NCBI GenBank assembly: GCA_945859605.1
Contig: OX243820.1
Location: 33,593,813-33,657,812, forward strand
Reading direction: 5' to 3'
DNA from: Lumbricus rubellus
Taxonomy: Eukaryota; Annelida; Clitellata; Crassiclitellata; Lumbricidae
DNA: 64,000 nucleotides
Below are positions 1-11,949 of this stretch, piece by piece (positions within the stretch are counted from its first letter, which is position 1; each line of letters opens with the position of its first letter). Position numbers and translations under genes: made by a program. The notes beneath the pieces are model-generated. The model was not told the DNA's origin, did no database searches, and was given only the letters and a program-made list of their open reading frames with translations.

Positions 1-599
1 CATTTTTTAAAGAACTGTTTCAAACAATTCTGTTAGCTTACAAACTGTGCATCATGGGCTGCAGTAGCCTAAATTGAAACAAATCCCTTTCTACATGTCT
101 ATACAGTATACACAGTCTAACACAGACAGAACGCCAACGCCGTATACATTCATCTTCCTTGCCTTTCACGTCATTCAATACAAAACCAACGAAAATCTTT
201 CGACGACCGCTCTACCATACAAACGTCAATCTCCCGCGCCCGACTCGAGAACGAGGCGTTACCACGACAACCAGTGCGCACGCGCACAACCATCGGTCAT
301 CGTATACGCATGATGACGTACGCAGCGCTAGGCGCGAAGGCTTACAGGGGTAGCGCTCGCCGTTGTCATGGTTACCCATTCGCATCGCCGACGGATATAT
401 TCGATCATGCGCGACTAATAAAGATAAAAGGTTTCCTTTTAGGTGCTGCTTTTCATACGACGGAATGCGAGCGCAGGACCGTTCTGGGAAATGTAGATTA
501 ATTTATGTAGATGCCTTGTAAATATAATATGTATAAAGTATATTGTGTATCCATGGTGGTGCTGAGATTTTTTTAAACACCTACAGAATTATGTATTGA
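1..599. other. No recognised gene or repeat
   Basis: I see no convincing coding exon, RNA gene or transposon end here. Positions 180-480 are richer in CpG than the surroundings, and short open frames overlap there, but none shows splice borders or a family motif. Confidence 0.5.
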
Positions 600-600
600 G

Positions 601-638
<38 letters not shown>

Positions 639-727
639 TGTGTTTGTGTTTGTGTAACGGCTTGTGTGCTCCTGTGTGTTTGTGTGTGTAACTGTGTGAC
701 TGTGTGTGTGCGTATTAGTGTGTCTTG

Positions 728-788
<61 letters not shown>

Positions 789-865
789 CTCTCGCGAAAA
801 TGCATGTATTTCTGCATTCATGTTTGTCTGTATGTGCATGTTGTATGCATTGGGTGTTAGCATGA

Positions 866-902
<37 letters not shown>
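600..902. repeat. (GT)n microsatellite followed by (AT)n
   Basis: GT tracts with occasional TTTG interruptions run at about 603-650 and 731-780, and an uninterrupted AT tract at about 869-902. Translations of this stretch give only His-Thr or Cys-Val strings and are artefacts of the repeat. Confidence 0.95.
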
Positions 903-906
<4 letters not shown>

Positions 907-1716
907 GCGTGCAATGTACATGCGGATGTGTGTATACATAACATATGTATTATGTATGTACCATTGCACTTGTATACATAGGCCTATTGTCGTTTTTAAA
1001 CCTGATCGACAACCCACATTCAGTGTTATTCCCAAGTCACATGATAATACCATTGCTTCACTTACCCTGTTACCTTTTTAAAAACGTAGGTCTATTCAAT
1101 AACATTATGAAAGTTTGATAATCTAAAATTCGTTGTATTTTCCAAAAGTATTTAAAATTAGAAATTCAGTTTCTCGAAATCATGAAATTTGCACATAAAA
1201 CATTTGTCACCTATAATACAGTCGTTTTTGTGTCGGTTTTAGATATATAAACAATGTATAGGCATATATATATAATCTCATAATATGTAGTTATGTACAG
1301 GCCCATGTAACTTGAATAGTACAATGACTAAATTATATTCCACGTCGTGTGTGTCGTCATCATTCATCATCATCGTCGTAGTCGTTGTCGTCACCATCAT
1401 CATCTCGACAGTTATAGTTACAAATGGATTGAATCGGCGTATATTATGTCACCGTGTAAGGCCCTGTGTATATGTTCAACCAGTTCGCTCCTCCATCCAG
1501 CATCCCTACACCTTCTCCATCATCCCCTTCCAACGTCCCGGATGTCATCCATCTTCCGTTTCAGCTATTTTTACCGTCTAAGCGATCGATGCTGTGAGCG
1601 CTGAGAGACAGTTGCTGGAAGCGCTGGTCGTCCATCGTCCGCTGAAGGAGGCAGTCAGTTCTGTAAGATGGACGATTGTTTCCGGCGGGTTTTGCTGGCC
1701 ACGAATATTCGAACAG

Positions 1717-1825
1717 TTGGATTGTTACACGTTCTACTATGTATATATATATACATATATATATATAGCAGGACGTGTAACAATCCAACTTATATATATA
1801 TACCGTATAATATATAAATATATAT
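1717..1825. repeat. Inverted repeat around a (TA)n core
   Basis: GTTGGATTGTTACACGT near 1719 is matched by its reverse complement ACGTGTAACAATCCAAC near 1773-1790, with a TATATA-rich spacer between. The arrangement looks like a very short palindromic MITE or a (TA)n-expanded hairpin. No target duplication could be defined. Confidence 0.6.
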
Positions 1826-1835
1826 ACCACAGTCT

Positions 1836-2310
1836 TGTGTCGTGGGTTATGGGTTATGTTATGCTATATATAATGGATATATGTTAGGTTATGGTGCGCT
1901 GTATTATGTTAAGCTATATGTTAAGTTGGGATGTGCTGTGTTATGTTGAGCTATGTTAAGTTGTGATATGTGGTGTTATGTTAAGCTAGGTTATGTTATG
2001 ATGTGCTGTGTTACATGAATGTTAAGCTATGTTAAGTTGTGATGTGTGGTGTTATGTTAAGCTAGGTTATGTTATTATGTGCGGTGTTACATGAATGTTA
2101 AGCTGCTGTGTTATGATGTGTGGTGTTATGTTAAACTGTTGTGTTATTATATGCCGAGTTGTGTTAAGCTATGCTAAGTTGCAATGTGCTGTGCTATGTT
2201 AAGGTGTTTCTTATAATGTCTGGTGTTACATTAGACTATTATGTTTAATTATAATGTGCTGTATTATGTTTAGATGATGTGCTATGATGTGTTGAGCAGT
2301 ATTAAGTCAT
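1836..2310. repeat. Degenerate TGTTATGTTAAGC low-complexity tract
   Basis: Variants of GTTATGTTAAGCTATG and GTGATGTGCTGTGTTATG recur about every 20-45 bases without strict periodicity. No gene is visible here. From 2311 to 2768 nothing further is recognised. Confidence 0.8.
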
Positions 2311-2768
2311 GTTAGGCATGAATGTATGCACGACATTGTATGTGTTATATATTATGTTTTCATGCAGACCTATGTATTACTATTGTTAATTAAATTTGCA
2401 CGACGTACAAAGTTACAACGAAATGTGAATCTGGGTCGCAGTTTAATCAGCCGCAAGGGAAAAATGGAGTTATATTATTATATCCAAGTGCTGGAAAGCC
2501 ATGGTAACATATTATAGTGAATTGTAATGAGTGGCCCTTTGTAGGAAGGAAGTGAATATGAGCCACGATGAGAAGAAAATGGAAGTTGATTCCATTCCTT
2601 GAGGGCAAAGGAGACATCAAATGTACGTCAGACCATGACTATAATGTATACTCTGTAACGTGGCTCAGCTTAAAAAAACGGTATCTGATGATCTCAAGTA
2701 ACGAGGAGGTATTAAGATGTTAGTTTAGTGAATGAAGGTAAAAGGAGATGTGCAGATGTACTGAGGGC

Positions 2769-3292
2769 AAATGTATGTATGTATGTATGTATGTATGTAT
2801 GTATGTATGTATGTATGTATGTATGTATGTATGTATGTATGTATGTATGTATGTATGTATGTATGTATGTATGTATGTATGTATGTATGTATGTATGTAT
2901 GTATGTATGTATGTATGTATGTATGTATGTATGTATGTATGTATGTATGTATGTATGTATGTATGTATGTATGTATGTATGTATGTATGTATGTATGTAT
3001 GTATGTATGTATGTATGTATGTATGTATGTATGTATGTATGTATGTATGTATGTATGTATGTATGTATGTATGTATGTATGTATGTATGTATGTATGTAT
3101 GTATGTATGTATGTATGTATGTATGTATGTATGTATGTATGTATTTATGTATGTATGTATGTATGTATGTATGTATGTATGTATGTATGTATGTATGTAT
3201 GTATGTATGTATGTATGTATGTATGTATGTATGTATGTATGTATGTATGTATGTATGTATGTATGTATGTATGTATGTATGTATGTATGTAT
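2769..3292. repeat. (GTAT)n microsatellite, about 130 units
   Basis: About 520 bases of GTAT are almost perfect, with a single visible interruption (GTATTTAT near 3144). Because the unit is 4 bases, all frames stay open and give long Cys-Met-Tyr-Val or His-Thr-Tyr-Ile strings, which are not proteins. 3293-3990 is AT-rich DNA without recognised features. Confidence 0.98.
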
Positions 3293-3997
3293 TAGGGGTT
3301 TCCACACATGCATGGGGAAAATTTTTTTGGCTTTGATTGGATTGCACATAGTCTCATGTTGTTCCTTTTGCAATATTATATCATTTTCCAAAAAAGTTCA
3401 TCTACAAAGTAATTTTTAGATAGTGCTCATTGAGGTCAAAGTTCTAGTTGCCCTACTTTTGGACAATACGTCTTGGTGCTTTGACATTACAGTCATGGGT
3501 AGCATCGTATAAAGGTGCTGAACTGATTTATGTGTTCAATATCTAACTGCAGCACTAATGTATTATCCTTGAATAGTTGGACAGTTGCTTTAGAACATTT
3601 GCTTTAGGAATCCTAAAGCTATGGCAGGCATGGAGCAGAGTAGCCTATGTTCTTTGTACATTTAATATAATCATAACAAACTGCACAAATTTTGATTTTT
3701 CTTTTCAAACTGCCTAAATCCACCTGTATTAATTAAATGTTAAAAAGATTAATTTCAAAGTGCATAAAAATAATTTTTGATAAGTTATTTTTAGCATTTT
3801 TATGCTAATAATTATTATATGCAGTAACTCTCTTGTCATAAAGACATTGTCATGCAATAGCATAACTCTGTGATACTGATGCATATTATTATTAGTACTG
3901 CCCAGTTTGTTCATTACCAGTACTATTTCTACTTGCAGATTCAATATTTAGTCTGTTGTTTCTGTATTTAATATTCTCTTCTTCTTCTTTCCCTTCA

Positions 3998-5440
3998 GAT
4001 TTGATTCTGATTTGCATCGGGGTAGAGAGTGAATATTTAATATTCTATGCCTCTATAGAGTGCCATAATCTGCTTAATTGGCATCACTTTTATTTCTAAT
4101 TCGGATTGCTAAAATGACAACCTACTCAATATGCACTAAAACTTCAATTTTGTTAGTTGGTAAAACTGAGTCATCTGCTACCGGTTGGCAACGATCTCCC
4201 AACTCATAAAAGTGTGCTAAGAAACTTTTCCACTCCCACAAACTTTAAACACGCTATACATGAAAGTACAAAACTGACATCATTGGCTGTGATGCAAAGA
4301 TGGAATCGAGCACGAATGCCAACCAACTATCAGCCACATGTAGCTTCAGAAATGAAGGCATTGCATGATAAATATGACTTGACCAAGAAAAATAAAGCAT
4401 GAGCTTCTGATTTTCATCGGGGTAGAGAGTGAATTTACTGTGAAACTAGATAAACTCTTTGACATTGTGTACTGTAAACTGTAAAGTGATGTGGACTATC
4501 TGGTCACAAATGATGAACATAAGCTTTTCCTGGATAAGGAGCTTTCAAAGCAAGAACAAAGGCAGCTGCAGTGCAGAGAAATATACCAAACATACAGAAA
4601 GATTGTGAAGAACCAAGGAAATTGTGTATGGCACAGCACCAAGTCAAAAGAGTCGAAATAATTACAGGGAGTGTGAATGTTGTGATGCAAAGTCTGATTA
4701 TGAAGTAGAAATTTCTAAATATCATAAGAAGCACATGAATGTTTGACCCAAAGGACAGTTCCACTAATGACACTGAGTCTAAAAGTGACAGTAAGTGTCC
4801 AGTGTCCTAGATGCATTACACAATAAATGATGTCATCATTAGACGTTTCAATGACTACATAAACATTTCATACAAACAAATTCACCATATTGGATCAAAT
4901 AGTGCTCTGACATAAACAAGATGGTGTCAAAAGCTGCAATGAAGAAAATAAAGAACCAACTGTGCTACCTTGGACAAAAGTTGTGGAACTATCACTGTTT
5001 TCTGCTAAGGTTTTCAGCGAAGAGAAAAGTCAATGGCTTAATCATGATCCGAAGTGGAAGTGATTGGAGCAACGTGCAAGCAGTTGAAGAACAAGGCATT
5101 GCATGAACTGATTACCTCCTCTTCAACTGCTTCCTTGTATTGACATCTCTTGGAATAGATACAGACAATTTGTCAATCAACGATCCAGATGTGTTGCTAA
5201 CTAAGTCACTGAAAGTTGTTAATGATTCAGCAGAGAGCTCAGTGGCTTTGATGAGCACATTTAACCAAACAATAACAAAATCAGATCAAGAAATGCAAAG
5301 TTAATACAGATTGTTGAAGACAAAAGGAAGTGAGTAACAGATGCTAGCAAGAGGACATTAAAGTCTTACAGTCCTCGGTAGCTAAATAACAAGATATCAC
5401 AGCATTCATGGACTTGATTCGATCATCAATATGGAAGCAG
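3998..5440 (+). pseudogene. Decayed ORF fragments, probably transposon-associated
   Basis: Short plus-strand frames follow one another with stops between them. 4157-4402 contains VMQRWNRARMPT and ALHDKYDLTKKNK; about 4440-4660 contains KLDKLFDIVYCKL, LFLDKELSKQEQRQ and REIYQTYRKIVK; 4921-5106 is a further open piece. The pattern of a Trp-x-x-Ala-x-(I/M)-Pro-Thr motif, then a basic helix, then LFDI, resembles an uncharacterised repeat-encoded protein family I have seen in invertebrate genomes, but I cannot name it. A stretch of about 35 bases containing CATCGGGGTAGAGAGTGAAT occurs at both about 4000-4035 and 4402-4437, so there has been local duplication or insertion. I infer a broken gene copy rather than a working gene. 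Confidence 0.4.
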
Positions 5441-5745
5441 TGAGGCCCTAATTGCTTATTTAGTCATGTGACACTTGTAATTGAAGGTTAAGACCATCTG
5501 AATCCCCTATGATTCAAACAATAATTTGATCTCTGACAATTTTATTTATTTGTTCACAGCTGCAGTTCGCTATTGCATTGCATTCGTGAGATTTTTACAG
5601 ATTGAAACTTCAACCTCAGTGAGCACTACCCAAATATTGAGATAGAGATTTGAAAATTTGCATGAAATTTTATTTAGGTAAAAGTAACAATATGCTAGGG
5701 TGTGCAAAGTTAAATTCCACAAAAATTTATTTTGGACACCCCTAG

Positions 5746-5861
5746 TATGTATGTATGTATGTATGTATGTATGTATGTATGTATGTATGTATGTATGTAT
5801 GTATGTATGTATGTATGTATGTATGTATGTATGTATGTATGTATGTATGTATGTATGTATG

Positions 5862-5900
<39 letters not shown>

Positions 5901-6006
5901 ATGTATGTATGTATGTATGTATGTATGTATGTATGTATGTATGTATGTATGTATGTATGTATGTATGTATGTATGTATGTATGTATGTATGTATGTATGT
6001 ATGTAT
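5746..6006. repeat. (GTAT)n microsatellite with a GT core
   Basis: This is a second GTAT array about 2.5 kb downstream of the first, interrupted by a GT run near 5861-5885. The unrelated AT-rich DNA at 5441-5745 holds no gene I can support. Confidence 0.97.
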
Positions 6007-6205
6007 CTGTATATATGTGTGTATGTATGTTTGCACTATGCCTAGTATGTATGACATTGTACATGTATGTATGCATGTACGTACGTGCAATTGTACACAC
6101 ACATCAAATTTGCGCATGTACCATGTACGCATGTAGGCACTCATGGACAATTGGACATAATAATAAGCACGTCTGCATCCGTGTCCATGCTGTTTGTTTT
6201 TTCAG

Positions 6206-6572
6206 CATCACCAGCAGCAGCAGCCTCCTCTGAAGCCTGCCGCTGAACCGAAGCCGGTCGTGGCGTTCATCCGAGACCCGATGGTCAAGAAGGTCTCCCC
6301 AAACAGCGACTCCTCAGCGAGCGACAGTGGACGCGGCCACAGCAGTGAGGAAGGGGACACGCTCCATCGCACACAGCCGACCAACCGCGACTACGACTTC
6401 TCTCCAACGTTCAGTAAACCGACGATTCTGCCGACGGCTGGTGGCCCTGCCTCAGTAGCAGCAGCAGCAGCGGTGTGCATCTCTTGTTCCGCATCCTCCT
6501 CCTGCTCCTGCTCCTCCTCCTCGGCTGCGGCTGCTGCAATTGATGAAGGGACGCGTGGCATCGATGCCAAAG
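6206..6572 (+). CDS. Internal coding exon, His/Gln-rich then Ser/Asp and Ala-rich
   Basis: A pyrimidine tract and TTTTTTCAG precede the exon, and AAAG|GTGAGC ends it. It opens in phase 0 with His-His-Gln-Gln-Gln-Gln-Pro-Pro, then KPVVAFIRDPMVKKVSP, an acidic-serine block SDSSASDSGRGHSSEEGD, then TNRDYDFSPTF and a low-complexity Ala/Ser/Cys run, and leaves one base over. That phase matches the exon at 11950. The upstream ATG at 6194 overlaps the acceptor and is not a real start, so earlier exons lie upstream, perhaps outside the window. The SDSGRGHSSEEGD block is reminiscent of cytoplasmic tails of protocadherin-type cell-surface proteins. That is a weak impression and I assign no function. 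Confidence 0.6.
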
Positions 6573-6663
6573 GTGAGCACGACCCCGGTTGATGGATGGA
6601 TGATGGGCGATTGGCGGAGAATTCTTTTTTGACGGTGGAAAACAACTGAATAGGTTACAACAC

Positions 6664-6985
6664 AAAACGATACAAGTGTATTATACAAGACAATACAATA
6701 CAATACAATATAATACAATGCGAAATCATGCAAGACAATGCAAGACAATGCAATACAATACAATGCGGAATTATGCAAGACAATGCAAGACAATACAATG
6801 CAATACAATACAATACAAGAAATTACAAGGCAGTACAATATGGAATGATACAAGGCAATACAATTCAAGACAATATACAGTACAATGAAAGACAATGCAA
6901 GAAAAATACAATACGAAATGATGCTAACCAAGACAATATAACACAATTGTATGCAAAGCAGCATTATATTCCTGCAATACAATGA
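6664..6985. repeat. Degenerate (ACAAT)n / CAAGACAATG tract
   Basis: ACAAT pentamers mixed with GCAAGACAAT units lie in the intron after the 6206-6572 exon. From about 7040 to 7370 the DNA is a looser TGTATG-rich tract. Both give open frames only because of composition. Confidence 0.9.
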
Positions 6986-7504
6986 AGTGCGTGAATGCAT
7001 GTGCAATGCATGTACGAATGCTTAAGCAAATCTATGTAGGAATATATATATTTATGCCAGTATATATATGCGCGTATTAATGTATGTGTGCATGTATCTA
7101 TTTGTCTGTATTTACATGTGTATGTATGCGTGCAAGTGCATGCAAATAATTATGTGTAAGTGTGCCTATGTCTATGTATGCTCAATGCTCATATGCATGT
7201 ACACATGTTTCTATGTATGTACATGTATGTCTGCACACTCGCGTTTTTATAATTATGTATGCATGCAACTATGGATGTACGTGAGTACGTGTTTGTATGC
7301 ATGTGTTAGATATTGTGCAGATGTATTGTGCATATATAAATGCGTCCTTGTGTGTATGTTTGCCGTTGGATATTTATCACGAGTCTCTCCTGAACCGCAG
7401 ATAAACTGGCAATATTAATGATGTTTGTATTGGAATGGAACCATTGGTCATAACGTTCTATCAATAGTGTTTCCACATGGATGGATACACAGGACCGGGG
7501 ATGG

Positions 7505-8010
7505 GGGGATTGTAGATACAGACAGGCAGACAGGCAGGTAGGCAAGCAGGCAGGCAGGCAAGCAGGCAGGCAGAGAGACAGATAGGCAAAGTTGGATGGA
7601 TGTTCAGTTGTTCACTGTAAGAGAAGCTGAGGGACAGAGAGGCATACAGACACATGTACGCACACAGTCAAATGTATGGAAGAAGACGCATACAGAGGCA
7701 GGCACGCAGACGGACAGAAGTCAAGGACAGGCTCAGAGGCAAACAGAAGTGCAGAGACATAGGGGGAGAGAGAGTCGCAGACAGAGATGCAGACAGTCAC
7801 AGAAGCAGACAGACAGACAGAGACAGACAGGCAGTCAAAGGCAGACTAAGGGAGAGATACAAGGAAACTGTTGAGATATATTATGCTCACAGAGACGCAG
7901 AGACACACTTGGAAAGACAAAGAGTCAGACATAGACAGACGCGGACAGACAGAAACAGACGCGGACAGACAGAGACAGACACACAGACAGAGACAGACAC
8001 ACAGACGTGG
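7505..8010. repeat. CAGGCAGG / CAGACAGA purine-rich tract
   Basis: GGCAGGCA units (7520-7580) grade into GACAGACAGA units (7620-8010). No gene is supported. 8011-9179 is unique-looking AT-rich DNA in which I recognise nothing, apart from CCGATCGACCGATCGAC near 9010. Confidence 0.9.
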
Positions 8011-9406
8011 CCCGACAGGTTTGATGGAGGAATCGGTCTTCTTGTATAAACAGTGTTCATTCATGCCCGACCGGCAAACAACAGCGGTCCACTGGAGCAT
8101 GAAAATCATTATTAAGTCCGTCCGGGCGAACGGACATGCACGAGCGCACATGAGTGGTCTCTGTCTGCTACAGAAGCTACATCATTTCAATAGCGCACAA
8201 TACCAAAGTCAATGGACGCTTTGCAGTAACTGCACAAAAACGTTGCCTTGTTCTATTGCAAGCCTTTCTCTGAACCTCTATTTTTGATGACAATTAATTA
8301 AACTAAACGCATCGAAATCAACTGGTTTTCTGCTCGGGAGAAACAATAACGCCCACGCTTTCGTCAGACGTGTCTGGTAATACTAGACAAATAACTTATT
8401 GTGTTTGATAATAATTTGTCTAGCGCCTGTGCGTGGAGTGTTAGCTATTTAGAGTGAGGATATAGTCCCGAGGGAAGAAGGTCCTCAGGCATAAGGACAT
8501 ACATGTATTCCAGCCGATATCTCTGATAGGGGAATGCAATGCCAAGAGAGAGTTGCCGTCACAGATAAAGGCATGAATGATGTCACTGTATGTTAGACGG
8601 TCAGTGAGAGTGCTCGGCCAGTATCTCGGGCGGTGACTCTGCATGTGGATTTATTTCAAAATCGCTAATTTTGTGAATACAAATAATTCTTAAATATATG
8701 CACTATGCCAAGACGTTACACACTATACCAGGACGTTACAGAATAGTGAACTATAATCAATTTCAATCGTTAATTTGACAAATTTCTTAATGGCTTAAAT
8801 AACGAACTACATGTCAAAAGTTATACAGGACACTGAACCACCTGTATAATAATTATATGCATTCACTGTTTATTCTACCAAAATATTCTACAGCATGGCA
8901 TCAGACGTGAAAGTATTGAAACTTGGTGTAACAGGCAAAAAAGTCATATTTTGAAATTACAGTTAATTACACATAGCCATAGGCCGACATATACTCCCAT
9001 ACCTATATCCGCCGATCGACCGATCGACATAGGAAATTACATCATACACGCACATAGATTTGAGCATATAGACATACAATTATTGTGAGCACATTATAAG
9101 CATACATGACTGTACACATATAATTGTATGCATGTATACAATATATGCATCCATATATGAATACATACATACAGGATTACAGGGTGGGCCAAAAAGTTTT
9201 TTTCTACAGTTTTTGGCAATATCTTGGCAAAACCAATTTTCAAATAACGTTTTCCGGGCTTAATTGTAATTCGTATCTACGTACAATAGCCATAATTTTG
9301 CAAGAAATTTAAAACAGATCAAAAGTTACATCACTTTTAGTGAGCCATCCTCTGTTTTTTGACGATCCATAAAAATAACAAAAATGATTTTATTAGATAA
9401 TCTTAA

Positions 9407-9844
9407 GGCTGTGACTAGCGGACCGCCAGGCGGCCGTCGAATTTCAAATACTAGCGGACCACCAGTCACGTGTAACCTGTCACATGACTGGCGGCAGTCC
9501 AATACGGAATACTAGCAAGCCGCCAGGCTTTCTATTTACACCAATCCACAAGAGTTTCTAATGGCTAAACAAACCCTAAAACTAACCCTAACCGACCCTC
9601 ACGACGCCTAACCTGAACCTAACCAACACTCACGAAAAAAATTGGTTGCTTACGCTGTTTCTAGTAATTTTCTAAGTCATTAAAACAAGAAAACTTTTGT
9701 CCGACATAAAACCAATTATCGGTAACTGCCGCCATTGTAACAATATTCAAGAATCAAGACTCGTCATGTGACAGGTTACACGTGACTGGCGGTCCGCTAG
9801 TATTTGAAATTCGACGGCCGCCTGGCGGTCCGCTAGTCACTTCG
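9407..9844. mobile_element. Mutator-like MITE with 78-bp inverted repeats
   Basis: 9411-9488 and 9763-9840 are inverted copies of each other over 78 bases with one mismatch. They begin GTGACTAGCGGACCGCCAGG. Flanking TAATCTTAA occurs at 9398-9406 and 9845-9853, a perfect 9-bp target duplication, which fits a Mutator-like element. Each arm itself contains the block CTAGCGGACC(G/A)CCAG twice. The middle has a telomere-like stretch with CTAACCCTAACC near 9580-9600. No transposase is encoded, so it is non-autonomous. Confidence 0.85.
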
Positions 9845-10059
9845 TAATCTTAAATGAATGTTATTAAATGAAGATGATATTGCCAGATAATCATTATTGT
9901 TACTATAATACTTAGAAAAGATAAATGTACCAGCGTAGCGTCACTGTGACATCGTTTAGCAAGATGACTATGAAATTGCAAATAAAGAATTTCTAATTCA
10001 TTATTTTGTTATTAAAACAGTAAAATTGAAATTTATGAAACATTAGAATGGCCAGAGGT

Positions 10060-10434
10060 TTCAATGACAGATCAAATGTGTATTCAGGTACTACAAGAGC
10101 AGGGTCTCTTCAGCTTAAATAAGCTCTAATCACCACTTACATGTACTCTGGTGAAGACAGTGAGAGCGTAGGAATTAATTGGTAAATTGAGAGTTAATAA
10201 AAATATGCCGTTGATGAAGGGAGATCGTCTTAACGTCAATAATATTGTACTGGTTTCATTGAGAACAATCATAGCCCCAAAATCTCCGGATTTTTGCCCG
10301 ATACTTTTAATTATCAAGTGTGTAAGCTATAATTAATAATTATCTTAGGTATGATAATTATATTTCATTTGTTGAACTACTTTTTTGTATACCTGATAGC
10401 GGTGTGTCTATCAGGTTTTTTGCCAATTAAACGA

Positions 10435-10469
<35 letters not shown>

Positions 10470-10800
10470 TTAATATTAATAATAATAGTAATAGTAATAG
10501 TAATAACAATAACAATAACAATAACCATAACAATAACAATAACAATAACAATAATAATAATAATACTTTACAGCCTGAGGGATCTTTACTACCTCGGGCG
10601 AAAAAATAATAATAATTATGCTAAAGATATACCACAATCAGTGGCCAAAAGTTAAACCAAGAGCGATAAGAGAATTGATGATCGTATTGGAGTCGATATA
10701 ATGGGAAAATTTACCTCTAGAACGCATCAGCAGGGTTATAAAGTTTACAAAGAGACGTAGAAAAAGTGTGAGCATTGGTTTTGGGCACTGGACACATTGA
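10060..10800 (+). pseudogene. Tc1/mariner transposase remnant (C-terminal half)
   Basis: Near 10275-10310 the plus strand reads IAPKSPDFCPI. This corresponds to the conserved P-x-S-P-D-L-N-P-I-(D/E) block around the third catalytic acidic residue of Tc1/mariner transposases. After the AAT microsatellite, about 10630-10790 reads LWPKVKPRAIRE and then WENLPLERISRVI..RRRKSVS, which fits the family's C-terminal helix and its basic RR motif. Stops and the microsatellite separate the pieces, so it cannot be functional. Its position inside matching terminal repeats supports the assignment. Confidence 0.7.
10438..10566. repeat. (AAT)n / (AATAAC)n microsatellite
   Basis: AAT triplets pass into ATAGTA and ATAACA hexamers, then back to AAT. 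The array interrupts the transposase remnant. Confidence 0.95.
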
Positions 10801-11159
10801 ACACAAGTTGTGAAACAACATCAAGTTTATAGCCTATGATAACTGTCATTTGAGATGTGATTTGAAAAATTATGCTTTTTTACTTTTCGATGCGTTACGT
10901 TTTCGGATCATTAAAAAACAGTGGGTGGACTCGCTAAAGGTGATTTAACTTTTGTTATGTTTCAAATTTTTTAATGAAATTTTACTATTGTACGTAAATA
11001 TGAATTACCTTAAAACTGTAGAACGTGATTTACAAATTCTATTATCTGGCCAAGATATTGACAAACATTCTTAGGGGATTATTTGTTGGTCCACCCTGTA
11101 CATGTGTGTAGATATTATTAGATAATAATATTTACCTATTTATTTCACCCGAGTTCCTC

Positions 11160-11800
11160 GAAGTTTGTATCTCTCTGTATCTCTATGTCTTTGTGTTTGT
11201 GTGCGTTTGTGTAAATGTGTGTGTATACGTGTGTGTGTGTCTGGTTAAGACGATTTAACTTTAGCATAGGCTGGTGCGCATGCGCAATCGTTTGGCTGCA
11301 CCGAGCGAACTCTATCGATGACGATGCGAACTGTTTGGCCTTTGTTTTTCATCAGAATTGTTCGGCGCTTTTAATCAATCGAATGAATGGGAGATGACAA
11401 TAGAACACGCAATTGTATTCGACGACAAAACAAAACGAGACAATGCGACGGACATTACACCACCCTATCTGTATCTGTATCTCTGTCTTTCCTGCTCAAT
11501 ATCTCTTGCCATCGGTGTCTCTATCTCTGTTTTTTGTCTCTGTCTTTGTCTCTGTCTCTGTTTCTGTCTCTGTCTCTGTCTCTTTGTCTCTGTCTGTCTT
11601 TGTCTGTCTGTCTGTCTCTGTCTGTCTGTATGCCTGTCTGTATGGCTGTATGCCTGTCTGTCTCTCTCTCTGCCTCTCTCCACCCACTGACCCCACCTTT
11701 CAAGGTCACTAAGTCCATTTTGCTTGCCTGTATGTGTATCCACCCATCTGTGTCCCTCTGTCTGCGTCGTTTCGCTGTTTCTCTCTCCTGTATTATACTC
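11160..11800. repeat. CTGT/CTCTGT pyrimidine-rich tract
   Basis: TCTCTGTCTG units dominate 11500-11680. The tract lies in the intron before the 11950 exon and keeps several frames open by composition only. Confidence 0.9.
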
Positions 11801-11949
11801 TCTCTTTTTTCCTCTTCGTTCTCATTCCTTTCACAATTCTTTCCGACCTGTATTTAGCCTCCTTCGAATGATTGATGGAATCGTCCAACTCCTCCCAACG
11901 TACATGCTTCTCTCCAGCTCTCCCACTAAACATGTTCGTTTCTTTCCAG

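Larger units (their letters stand above)
9180..11098 (+). mobile_element. Tc1/mariner-type DNA transposon, decayed
   Basis: The left end CAGGGTGGGCCAAAAAG and the reverse complement of the right end, CAGGGTGGACCAACAA, are matching terminal inverted repeats. Similarity continues inward to CAATATCTTGGC on both sides. Each end abuts a TA dinucleotide (9178-9179 and 11099-11100), the target duplication of this superfamily. The interior carries remnants of the transposase and two later additions, a Mutator-like MITE at 9407-9844 and an AAT/AAC microsatellite at about 10438-10566. Confidence 0.8.

Noticed and set aside
1579..1664. Minus-strand mini-exon reading MDDQRFQQLSLSAHSIDRLD between TTACAG and a GTAAAA donor
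   Set aside because: The splice-like borders are suggestive but the exon is tiny, stands alone and has no partner exon in phase.
2712..3419. Long open frames of Cys-Met-Tyr-Val and His-Thr-Tyr-Ile repeats
   Set aside because: They are produced by the GTAT microsatellite; a 4-base unit without stops leaves all frames open. The same applies at 5570-6233.
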